64,000 nucleotides of DNA from Marinobacter sp. NP-4(2019) (GTDB lineage Bacteria > Pseudomonadota > Gammaproteobacteria > Pseudomonadales > Oleiphilaceae). Positions 33,824 to 41,599 of this stretch are shown here, piece by piece. The position numbers were made by a program, and so were the translations under genes. The DNA lies in NCBI RefSeq assembly GCF_003994855.1, contig NZ_CP034142.1, forward strand, positions 3,162,001-3,226,000. Reading direction: 5' to 3'. The notes under the pieces were generated by a model, which saw nothing but the letters and a program-made list of their open reading frames with translations, had not been told where the DNA came from and searched no databases. Each line of letters opens with the position of its first letter. Position 1 is the first letter of the stretch.

Positions 33824-36110
33824 TGTCGGACAACTCCTCTTCTGTGCCGTTTCCGGCTGCCGGGGTCACCTCAATGGCATCCACCCGTTGCAGGCCCCGC
33901 GGCAACTTGTGACCGCGTCGACCCCGCTCTCCCAGATAGTGCTCAAGATCACTGAACTGCAATCCCATCTTGCGCTTGCCGGCGCGAATCTCAAGATTAT
34001 CATCCTCGGCAAACACCGCCACCGCAACGACATATTCCTCACGGTTCTGTACCCTGGCGGAAGGAATACTGATGATCTTGTTGCCCTTGCCCTTGGCCAG
34101 TTCCGGCAGCTCGTTCAACGGGAACACCAGCATCCGCCCCTCGTTGGATATTGCCCCCAGGAACAATGGCTTGTCAGTTGCCGGCACCACAACCGGAGGC
34201 ATGATCTTCGCCCCCCTCGGAACACTCACTACCGCCTTGCCGTTACGATTCTTGCTGATCATGTCTTCCAGGGAGGTTACAAAACCGTAGCCACCATCCG
34301 TGACCAGCAAGACCTTGCGGGCAGGCTCACCCATCAACAGTCCCGAAAAGGTCGCTCCCGATGGCGGATTGATGCGTCCGGTCAGCGGCTCACCCTGACC
34401 ACGAGCGGAAGGTAAGCTGTGGGCCATCAGGGCATAGGCGCGCCCGGTGGAATCCAGGAACACCGCCTGCTGATTCTGCCGGCCCTTGGCCGCCATCGCA
34501 AACCGGTCTCCGGATTTGTAATTCAGCCCCTCCGGCTCAATGTCGTGGCCCTTGGCAGCGCGCACCCAGCCTTTTTCGGAAAGCACTACGGTGACCGGAT
34601 CATTGGAAACCAGGTCAACCTCGCTGAAGGCTCTCGCCTCCTCACGTTCAACGATGGGGGACCGCCGGTCATCCCCATAGGTTTCGGCATCCGCCTGCAA
34701 CTCGGCCTTGATCAGTTCACGCAAGCGATCCTCCGATCCCAGGATGGCCTGCAGCTCATCCCGCTCCGCGCACAGCTCATCCTGCTCACCACGGATTTTC
34801 ATTTCCTCGAGCTTGGCCAAATGCCGCAACTTCAGTTCGAGGATGGCTTCCGCCTGCTCAGCCGACAGTCCAAACCGGGACATCAACTCCGCCTTGGGTT
34901 TGTCCTCGGTGCGGATGATTTCGATAACTTCGTCGATATTCAGATAGGCAATCAACAGGCCTTCAAGAAGATGCAGTCTGGCCAGAACCTTGTCGAGACG
35001 GTGCTGCAGTCGACGGGTAACCGTCGTGCGACGGAAACTCAGCCACTCCGTCAGCATGGTTTTCAGGCCCTTGACCCCCGGACGACCGTCATTGCCGATA
35101 ACGTTGATATTGACCCGGTAGGTTTTCTCCAGGTCGGTACTGGCAAACAGGTGGGCCATCAGGCCATCCAGGTCAACCCGGTTGGAACGAGGCACAATCA
35201 CCAGGCGAGTCGGATTTTCATGGTCGGACTCATCCCTCAGGTCCGCCACCATGGGCAGTTTCTTCGCCTGCATCTGCTGGGCAATCTGCTCCAGCACACG
35301 TGCGCCGGATACGTGATGCGGCAGATCGGTCACCACAATCTCACCACTTTCGCGAATCCAGCGGGCCCGCATCCGCAATGAGCCGCGACCGGTCTCGTAC
35401 ATCTGGCGGATGTCTTTTCTCGGGGTGATGATTTCGGCCTCAGTCGGGAAATCCGGCCCCTTGATGTGTTCACACAGATCGTCAACCGTGGATTCGGGCT
35501 GATCCAGCAAGCGAATACAAGCCGCCGTCACTTCCCGGACATTGTGGGGAGGAATGTCCGTGGCCATGCCCACCGCAATGCCGGTGGTACCGTTAAGCAA
35601 TACGTGGGGCAGCCGTGCCGGCAACACCGAGGGCTCGTCCATCGTGCCATCGAAGTTAGGCACCCAGTCCACTGTTCCCAGTCCCAGCTCACTCAGCAGA
35701 ACATCGGCAAACGATGCCAGTCGGGATTCGGTGTAACGCATCGCGGCAAAAGACTTGGGATCATCCGGAGACCCCCAGTTGCCCTGACCATCCACCAGCG
35801 GATAGCGATAGGAGAATGGCTGCGCCATCAACACCATCGCCTCATAACAGGCGCTGTCACCGTGAGGATGAAACTTACCCAGCACATCGCCCACCGTACG
35901 CGCAGACTTTTTGTATTTTGAGGTGGACTTGAGACCAAGCTCGGACATGGCGTAAACGATACGCCGCTGAACCGGTTTGAGCCCGTCCCCGACATTTGGA
36001 AGCGCGCGATCAAGGATGACGTACATGGAATAGTCGAGATAGGCCTTTTCCGTGTAGTCCCTCAGTGAAACCCGCTCAAAGCCTTCATCCGTTGTCTGGA
36101 ATTCTGGCAT
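33816..36110 (-). CDS. parC: DNA topoisomerase IV subunit A ParC
   Basis: ParC is the DNA-cutting subunit of topoisomerase IV, which unlinks daughter chromosomes. The 764 residues include the winged-helix region with HPHGDSACYEAMV and the catalytic tyrosine in AMRYTESRLASFA. A coiled region and a five-bladed C-terminal beta propeller follow (VLLVTDGGYGFVTSLEDM). In the quinolone-resistance region the Ser and Glu of GDSACYE are the sensitive-type residues. Its partner parE lies further along on the same strand, separated by the YceI, cytochrome b561, EAL and SLC13-type genes. Confidence 0.97.
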   Translation of the reverse strand: MPEFQTTDEGFERVSLRDYTEKAYLDYSMYVILDRALPNVGDGLKPVQRRIVYAMSELGLKSTSKYKKSARTVGDVLGKFHPHGDSACYEAMVLMAQPFSYRYPLVDGQGNWGSPDDPKSFAAMRYTESRLASFADVLLSELGLGTVDWVPNFDGTMDEPSVLPARLPHVLLNGTTGIAVGMATDIPPHNVREVTAACIRLLDQPESTVDDLCEHIKGPDFPTEAEIITPRKDIRQMYETGRGSLRMRARWIRESGEIVVTDLPHHVSGARVLEQIAQQMQAKKLPMVADLRDESDHENPTRLVIVPRSNRVDLDGLMAHLFASTDLEKTYRVNINVIGNDGRPGVKGLKTMLTEWLSFRRTTVTRRLQHRLDKVLARLHLLEGLLIAYLNIDEVIEIIRTEDKPKAELMSRFGLSAEQAEAILELKLRHLAKLEEMKIRGEQDELCAERDELQAILGSEDRLRELIKAELQADAETYGDDRRSPIVEREEARAFSEVDLVSNDPVTVVLSEKGWVRAAKGHDIEPEGLNYKSGDRFAMAAKGRQNQQAVFLDSTGRAYALMAHSLPSARGQGEPLTGRINPPSGATFSGLLMGEPARKVLLVTDGGYGFVTSLEDMISKNRNGKAVVSVPRGAKIMPPVVVPATDKPLFLGAISNEGRMLVFPLNELPELAKGKGNKIISIPSARVQNREEYVVAVAVFAEDDNLEIRAGKRKMGLQFSDLEHYLGERGRRGHKLPRGLQRVDAIEVTPAAGNGTEEELSDSE

Positions 36111-36377
36111 GGATGCCTCTTTTTACCTGTTGTGAATTCTGCTGACTGTGCCTGCCCTTGACCGGAACTGTCCGGCCCTGAGTTTGAGGGCACATTATAT
36201 GGACGCAGCCCCCGATACACCAATAACCGTGGCGCAATATCTCCGGGTTCGGGTATCAGGATGGCGGAAACACCGGTTTCCAATAGCGGAATTCCCGCAT
36301 GGAGAGTCTTTAATACTGGCCGTATGCTCGCCTGCAGTGAATAGATGACCGTTTTCACCTTGAACAAGCGGAACACT

Positions 36378-36650
36378 ATGAAACCAAATATGAAAGCCTG
36401 TGGGCAGGCCATGGTCACCGCCATGGTTAATGCGGTGCTCGCCCTGGCACTGATGCTTCTCGTTGAATTTGCCATCAGCGGCACTTTCCAGATGGCGGGA
36501 CCTTATCTTTGGGCGGGGCTGTTGATCTGGCTGGTGATTTTCATTGCCCAGTTCTGGCGGCAGCGACATTTATGTCGTTGCGGAGCGGAGCAAAGCGGAG
36601 AGAAAAAGCGGATTCAGGCTAATCTGTTTACCAGGGAAAACCGGGGCTGA
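36378..36650 (+). CDS. Small predicted membrane protein
   Basis: I do not recognise this 90-residue reading frame. It begins MKPNMKACGQAMVTAMVNAV and has two hydrophobic stretches that could cross the membrane (VNAVLALALMLLVEFAISG and LWAGLLIWLVIFIAQFW), then a basic tail with a CRCG pair. The ATG at 36378 is preceded by GCGGAA at a good distance, better than the in-frame start at 36345. It lies between the divergent parC promoter region and convergent yceI. The overlapping frames on the other strand look like shadows. It may be real, but no homology is known to me. Confidence 0.5.
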   Translation: MKPNMKACGQAMVTAMVNAVLALALMLLVEFAISGTFQMAGPYLWAGLLIWLVIFIAQFWRQRHLCRCGAEQSGEKKRIQANLFTRENRG

Positions 36651-36677
36651 CGAAACGCCAGCCCGGCACTACCTCTA

Positions 36678-37262
36678 TTACTGACGAATACCTTCCACCG
36701 AAATCTCGATCTCGACGGTCTCAGAGGCTTTACCCAAATCCATGGGAATACCGAAATCGGACAGCTTCAGTTCGGTTTCAGCTGCAAAACCCATGCGATA
36801 GCCGCCCCAGGGATCTTCCCCATGCCCCACCAACTCTGCTTCCAGAGTGACTTCCCTGGTTACACCACGCAAAGTCAGGTCGCCGATGATATCGGCCTCG
36901 TCGCCATCGTCATCCAGGACCACGCGTTTGCTCTTGAAGGTCGCCTGCGGGTACTCGTCCACGTACAGGAAGTCTTCGCTGCGCAGGTGCTTGTCGCGCT
37001 CGGCATGGTTGGAATCAACGCTGCTGGGGTCAATGGTGACCTCGACAGAGCTGTTCTCCGGGTTTTCGGCGTCGTAGACAAACTGCCCGTCAAAGTCATT
37101 AAAGCGACCATAGAGCCAGCTATAACCCAAATGTGAGATCTTGAACGTTATAAACTGGTGCTTCCCCTCGGTATCAAAGGCATAGGTGCCGCTGTGCTCA
37201 GACGCCTGAACGCCCGCAACCATGGACATGGATACTGCCGAAGCCAGCAATAGTTTTCTCAT
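36678..37262 (-). CDS. YceI family periplasmic lipid-binding protein
   Basis: The 194-residue protein starts with a signal peptide (MRKLLLASAVSMSMVAGVQA) and continues with the YceI lipocalin-like barrel: YAFDTEGKHQFITFKISHLGYSWLYGRF, then DSNHAERDKHLRSEDFLYVDEYPQATF and a final FGIPMDLGKASETVEIEI. Members bind long isoprenoid chains such as quinone-like molecules. The start at 37262 is chosen because AAGGGAG lies six bases ahead of it, whereas the ATG two codons earlier abuts the same site. It follows a cytochrome b561 gene by 59 bases. The two are usually paired (YceJ-YceI in E. coli) and probably act together in periplasmic quinone-linked redox. Confidence 0.93.
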   Translation of the reverse strand: MRKLLLASAVSMSMVAGVQASEHSGTYAFDTEGKHQFITFKISHLGYSWLYGRFNDFDGQFVYDAENPENSSVEVTIDPSSVDSNHAERDKHLRSEDFLYVDEYPQATFKSKRVVLDDDGDEADIIGDLTLRGVTREVTLEAELVGHGEDPWGGYRMGFAAETELKLSDFGIPMDLGKASETVEIEISVEGIRQ

Positions 37263-37321
37263 ATTCATCTCCCTTAGTGAAAAAGCCCGACGCGGGCCAA
37301 CGATAACTTGCATACTGGGTG

Positions 37322-37873
37322 TCAGCCCTTGGCACCCAGCATGCGGCGCAAGGTGTTGTCCTTGTCCAGAATATGGTGTTTGATCGCAGCCAGCGCGTGG
37401 AGGCCCGCAAGAATGACAATGGCCCAGGTGCTCCAGTAATGGATATCTCCGGCGATATCCTCCATACCTTTTACCTGGCCGGTCACGGATGGTACTTCAA
37501 ACCAGTTGAACACACTGATAGACGATCCGTCTGCAGTGGAAATGAGATAACCACTCACCATCGCGACAAACAACAGGATATAGAGCAACATATGAGCGAT
37601 GTGAGCAGACATGACCTCCCAACGGGTATGGGTAGGCAAGGGCTCGGGGGCAGGATTGGCTAACCGCCACACTACCCGGAACAGTACGACCAAAAACAGA
37701 AGGATACCCAGGCTGCGATGAATATCCGGCGCCAGACGATACCACTCATCATAGTAGGACAGCCCTGCCATGTAGTACCCCAGGCCGAAGAGCCCGAATA
37801 CGGTAAACGCCACCAACCAGTGAACAACAATGCTGACGATACCAAACTGGCTGGAAGAATTACGGACTTGCAT
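37322..37873 (-). CDS. Cytochrome b561 family protein
   Basis: The 183-residue protein has four membrane helices. The first contains IVVHWLVAFTVFGLFGLGYYMAG, and later ones include IHRSLGILLFLVVLFRVVWRL, HIAHMLLYILLFVAMVSGYLI and HYWSTWAIVILAGLHALAAIKHH. The paired histidines in helices 1, 2, 3 and 4 are the two b-heme ligand pairs. It is homologous to E. coli YceJ/CybB and lies upstream of a YceI gene on the same strand. A likely role is electron transfer between the quinone pool and a periplasmic acceptor. Confidence 0.93.
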   Translation of the reverse strand: MQVRNSSSQFGIVSIVVHWLVAFTVFGLFGLGYYMAGLSYYDEWYRLAPDIHRSLGILLFLVVLFRVVWRLANPAPEPLPTHTRWEVMSAHIAHMLLYILLFVAMVSGYLISTADGSSISVFNWFEVPSVTGQVKGMEDIAGDIHYWSTWAIVILAGLHALAAIKHHILDKDNTLRRMLGAKG

Positions 37874-38446
37874 GGCCTGGAGAACCTCACTCCCTGATTG
37901 ATCTGGATGTCAGGGCACAGTCTAGAAAGGCGTTGTTATAAAGCCAACCAAAATGTTTTGTACGCCTGGATCAGTTTTTCTGATCAAGAAGCCCCCTCAA
38001 AATTTCCGATGCCGCCAGATTCGCCGATAAACCGCGGTGACTATGCCTTTGGTCTGATACGGGTTTTACGGATTGTTGAAAACCATGAAAAAGATAGACT
38101 TCCTACATACTCAATACCCGGTTGGGTGACTCATTGAACGAGAGGTGTAAACATGGAACTTGAATTTGACGAAAGTGTTGTAGTCCCGAGCAACAATTGA
38201 TTCCCTGGCGGCCCGTTTCCGGCCGCCGGAATTTCCCATTCCTGCCCCTGCCGTTGCGTTTAATCAGGCCACATTACCTGATTTTTTACATTTTTCAGTG
38301 GCAAACCCCCAATGTTTTTGGCACCCTCTCCTTCATCACAGGGCCGCCCAGCCAGCTTGTAGAAGGCGCCTGTAATCTGTATTTACAGTTCGATCGGCTT
38401 ACGATCAGCCCGGTCGATGCATTCGTCTATAGATTCAGTACCGCCT
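37874..38446. other. 573-base region without a standard-size gene
   Basis: Between the cytochrome b561 start and the EAL gene there is no long frame with gene-like composition. The region is AT-richer than its surroundings. It holds a possible promoter (TTGTTG at about 38074 and TAGACT at about 38096 with a 16-base spacer), a 15-codon frame with a good ribosome site at 38153, and a GC-rich hairpin (GGCGGCC at 38207-38213 against GGCCGCC at 38221-38227) directly after that frame. Frames at 37898-38137 and 38197-38466 have no ribosome site and look fortuitous. Confidence 0.6.
38153..38200 (+). CDS. Possible 15-residue acidic peptide
   Basis: ATG at 38153 opens MELEFDESVVVPSNN and a TGA stop. 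AGAGGTG ends five bases before the ATG, a stronger ribosome site than most genes here possess. A stable 7-bp GC hairpin begins seven bases after the stop. The layout (candidate promoter, ribosome site, mini-gene, hairpin) resembles a small-protein gene or a leader. I do not recognise the peptide. It contains no run of a single amino acid that would suggest classic attenuation. The coding call is tentative. Confidence 0.4.
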   Translation: MELEFDESVVVPSNN

Positions 38447-39742
38447 ATGTCACGATCCCTCCCTGAAAAGCTGACGGCGCCGGATATCGACCTGCTGTCC
38501 CCCATGCTCAACCAGGAAGGTGATTCATGGACCGCAGACTATCAGGGCCTGACCCTGAAAACCGCGCTACAGCCTATTTACAGCATCTCCCATAAACGGG
38601 TGGTGGGGTACGAAGCACTGGTTCGGCCTTTCGATAATGACAACGCCGCCGTCTTACCGATACACCTGTTCCAGTTACCCACTTCCAGCGCTGAAAACCT
38701 GTTGCTTGACAGGCTCTGTCGCTACCTCCACATCCGCAATTACACGAGGTTCCACGACCAGCTTAACTGGCTTTTCCTGAATGTATCACCACAGGTGGTC
38801 ACCAGCGGCACCCACGCAGATTCGTTCTTCGGGCAGTTACTGAAGAAAACCGGCCTTCCTCCACACCGCATCGTTATCGAGATCGTGGAGCAGTCGACGG
38901 ATGATGCCGACAAACTCCGGGAGACAGTGGCGTACTACAAGAAACTCGGCTGTCTCACCGCCATTGATGATTTCGGGGCCGGCCACTCAAATTTTGAGCG
39001 CATCTGGAATCTTTCGCCGGACATCGTGAAACTGGATCGCAAACTTCTGACCCGAGCCACCGAGGACGACAAGGCGCGCCACATCCTCAACGGTATCGTT
39101 TCCCTTTTGCACCAGTCCGGCTGCCTGGTACTTCTGGAGGGCGTAGAGACGCGGGAGCAGGCCCTGATGGCCATTGATGCCGGCGTGGATTTTGTTCAGG
39201 GTTTCTACTTCAGAAAGCCCAGCATCCTGCTGGAGGAGATTTCGACCAGAGCGGCCGACCTTGATGTCTTGCTCAACGAATACAAGAGCCAGAGCCTGGT
39301 CACCAGAGATCCCACTCACCAACTGATCCGCTATTTTTCCGAAGACTTCCGCGAAGCCGTCAGCAAGCTGAACAAGGGGGTCGAGATGCAACAAGCCTGT
39401 CTGCGGCTGCTGGAACACCCTGCCGTTTCCCGGTGTTACCTGGTAGATGACAAGGGCGTCCAGATCGAGGACACCCTGGTATCCGAAGCCATGGCCGGCA
39501 GCCTTGACCCGCGGTTCCGCCCACTGGAAAGCACCACCAGTGCGGACTGGTATCGTCAACAGTATTTGCGCCAGGCAATTGCGCAACCAGAGTTCCTGCA
39601 GGTAACAACGCCTTACCTCTGTATTACCGGCGCTTATATGTGCGTGACCCTGTCACTGGGCTATTACTATCAGGGGGAACTGAGAGTGCTCTGTTGCGAC
39701 CTGCTCGCCAATTCGATCAACAACGTCAGGCAACAGGACTGA
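38447..39742 (+). CDS. EAL domain c-di-GMP phosphodiesterase with C-terminal sensor-like domain
   Basis: The EAL domain spans about residues 25-270. The catalytic motifs look complete: YEALVRPF (EAL), an NVSPQ segment, EIVEQS, DDFGAGHSNFERI, KLDRKLL, LEGVETREQ and QGFYFRKP. It should therefore hydrolyse c-di-GMP to pGpG, which the nearby Orn degrades. The last 160 residues (from ITRDPTHQLIRYF-like sequence onward, with CYLVDDKGVQIEDTLV and ITGAYMCVTLSLGYYYQGE) resemble the PAS/PDC-like domain found after EAL in YkuI-type proteins. The start is unclear. ATG at 38447 or 38417 is possible and neither has a good ribosome site. The end overlaps the convergent transporter by 17 bases. Confidence 0.88.
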   Translation: MSRSLPEKLTAPDIDLLSPMLNQEGDSWTADYQGLTLKTALQPIYSISHKRVVGYEALVRPFDNDNAAVLPIHLFQLPTSSAENLLLDRLCRYLHIRNYTRFHDQLNWLFLNVSPQVVTSGTHADSFFGQLLKKTGLPPHRIVIEIVEQSTDDADKLRETVAYYKKLGCLTAIDDFGAGHSNFERIWNLSPDIVKLDRKLLTRATEDDKARHILNGIVSLLHQSGCLVLLEGVETREQALMAIDAGVDFVQGFYFRKPSILLEEISTRAADLDVLLNEYKSQSLVTRDPTHQLIRYFSEDFREAVSKLNKGVEMQQACLRLLEHPAVSRCYLVDDKGVQIEDTLVSEAMAGSLDPRFRPLESTTSADWYRQQYLRQAIAQPEFLQVTTPYLCITGAYMCVTLSLGYYYQGELRVLCCDLLANSINNVRQQD

Positions 39743-41504
39743 TGCCGTAAACCAGGGCAATAACCGCCACGGTCACCAGGCCAATAAAGATGTTCATTGG
39801 CAGCCCCACTTTCACGAAATCCATAAAGCGATAGTCGCCGGGACCGAACACCATCATATTGGTCTGATAGCCCAGAGGTGTGGCAAAACTCGCCGACGCG
39901 GCCATCATTACGGCAATCACAAACGGTTCAGCGGGGACCCCGAGTGAGCCGGTCATCGACAACACCACCGGAATCACCAGAACCGCTGCCGCATTGTTGG
40001 TAATGACTTCGGTCAACACCGACACCGTGAAATACACCAGGAAGATGGTTATCAAGGGATGGCCGTTGCTCACCCCAAGGATACCCTCGGCCATGTATCC
40101 CGCCGCTCCGGTCTGCTCCAGCGCCGCACCCAGGGCGAAGGATGCCGCAATGGTCAGTACCACTGGAACGTCCACCGCTTTCTGAGCCTGGCCAACGGAA
40201 CAGCAACCGCTGAGAATCATCAGCGCCGCCCCCATCAGAGCCGCATTTAACATACTCAACAACCCCAGGGCCGCGGAGCCGACCAACACCAGCAGAATGC
40301 CCCAGGACAGCCAGGCGCGGTCATGTCTTGGAGTCTCGGTTTCAAGGTCATTAATCAGCAGGAAGTCCTTGTTGTAGCGCTGCCGGGTCACAAAGGCCGG
40401 ACGGGCTTCCAGCAACAGGACGTCTCCGGGCTTAAGGCGGATGTTACCCAGATTCCCGGACACCCGCTCGCCGCCTCGGGCAACGGCCAGCACCACCGCA
40501 CCGTAACGGTCGCGGAAGCGGGCATCACGGATCGTCAACCCCAGCACTTCGGATTGCGGTGACAGCGCCGCTTCCACCAGGCGGCGTTCCGCACGATCCT
40601 TGCTAAGACTGGGTTCATCATCGTGTACCGAGGGTACGATGCCATTGATTCGCAGCAGGTCTGAAATCGCCTGGGTATCACCGGCGAATACCAGACGATC
40701 ACCACCCTGAAGCCGCTCTTCGGACGGTACTGCGGTCACCACGCTGCCATCACGTTCGATCTCGACCAAGTACAACCGTTCCAGTTCCCGCAAACCGGCT
40801 TCCCCGACACTTCGGCCCACCAGGGGGCCATCGAAGGCCACCGCCACTTCCAGGGTAAATTCGCGCATCGAACCAAATTTCTGCTCATCCTTGCGGTCCG
40901 GCAAAACACGCGGCAACACCAGCAACATGAGCGAAATACCGATGACCGCCACCGGCAACCCCACGGCGGTGATGGAGAAAATCGAGAATCCTTCTTCCCC
41001 GGTCAATTCCCGGTACTGACCATTAACCACCAGATTGGTACTGGTACCAATCAGCGTCAGGGTACCACCAAGAATCGCCGAATAACTTAGGGGAATCATT
41101 AACTTGGAGGGAGAAATACCGATCTTGCGGGACCAGGCGTGAACCGCCGGAATCATGGTGGCCACAACCGGTGTATTGTTGAGGAAACCACTGAGCAGGG
41201 ACACCGGCAGCGCAATCCGCGCCTGGGCGGAGCGGACACTCCTGGGCGAACGCAGAAGGTGGTGGACCACAAGGTCAACACCCCCGGAATGATGAATGCC
41301 GGCCGCCACCACGAACATGGCGACAACGGTAATAAGACCGCTGTTACTGAACCCCATGAGGGCCTGGTCAGCGGTGACGATACCACCGGCGCTCAGCACG
41401 ACAAGCACCCCCATCATCACCAGATGAGGGCCAAACCGTCCTACACTCATGAGTATCAGCGCCACGCCTGCCAGGCTCAACGCAAACCAGCCCTGCCAGT
41501 CCAT
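39726..41504 (-). CDS. SLC13-type anion permease with two TrkA-C domains
   Basis: This 592-residue membrane protein has an N-terminal block of helices (LSLAGVALILMSVGRFGPHLVMMGVLV) with SGFLNNTPVVATMIPAVHAWSRK and GGTLTLIGTSTNLVVNG, the paired signatures of the DASS/SLC13 fold. Two cytoplasmic TrkA-C (RCK-C) domains follow at about 205-375, with RDGSVVTAVPSEERLQGGDRLVFAGD and LKPGDVLLLEA. The second helix block contains the matching TEVITNNAAAVLVIPVVLSM. Members carry sulfate, di- or tricarboxylates or related anions, and the substrate is not evident here. It lies between a convergent EAL gene and parE. Confidence 0.9.
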   Translation of the reverse strand: MDWQGWFALSLAGVALILMSVGRFGPHLVMMGVLVVLSAGGIVTADQALMGFSNSGLITVVAMFVVAAGIHHSGGVDLVVHHLLRSPRSVRSAQARIALPVSLLSGFLNNTPVVATMIPAVHAWSRKIGISPSKLMIPLSYSAILGGTLTLIGTSTNLVVNGQYRELTGEEGFSIFSITAVGLPVAVIGISLMLLVLPRVLPDRKDEQKFGSMREFTLEVAVAFDGPLVGRSVGEAGLRELERLYLVEIERDGSVVTAVPSEERLQGGDRLVFAGDTQAISDLLRINGIVPSVHDDEPSLSKDRAERRLVEAALSPQSEVLGLTIRDARFRDRYGAVVLAVARGGERVSGNLGNIRLKPGDVLLLEARPAFVTRQRYNKDFLLINDLETETPRHDRAWLSWGILLVLVGSAALGLLSMLNAALMGAALMILSGCCSVGQAQKAVDVPVVLTIAASFALGAALEQTGAAGYMAEGILGVSNGHPLITIFLVYFTVSVLTEVITNNAAAVLVIPVVLSMTGSLGVPAEPFVIAVMMAASASFATPLGYQTNMMVFGPGDYRFMDFVKVGLPMNIFIGLVTVAVIALVYGISPVA

Positions 41505-41599
41505 ACACCCTGCTTCCCGATAGTAAAGGAGGCAGGATAACGGCTATACAGATCACAGAGAAAGAATAAAGGATGCTTTTTAAAGCACCATAAGTAATA

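Noticed and set aside
36062..36569. Minus-strand frames of 124-140 codons upstream of parC
   Set aside because: They run opposite to the better supported small membrane protein gene or overlap the parC start, with no recognisable domain.
37898..38137. 79-codon plus-strand frame
   Set aside because: No ribosome site and low-complexity, unfamiliar product. It spans a likely promoter region.
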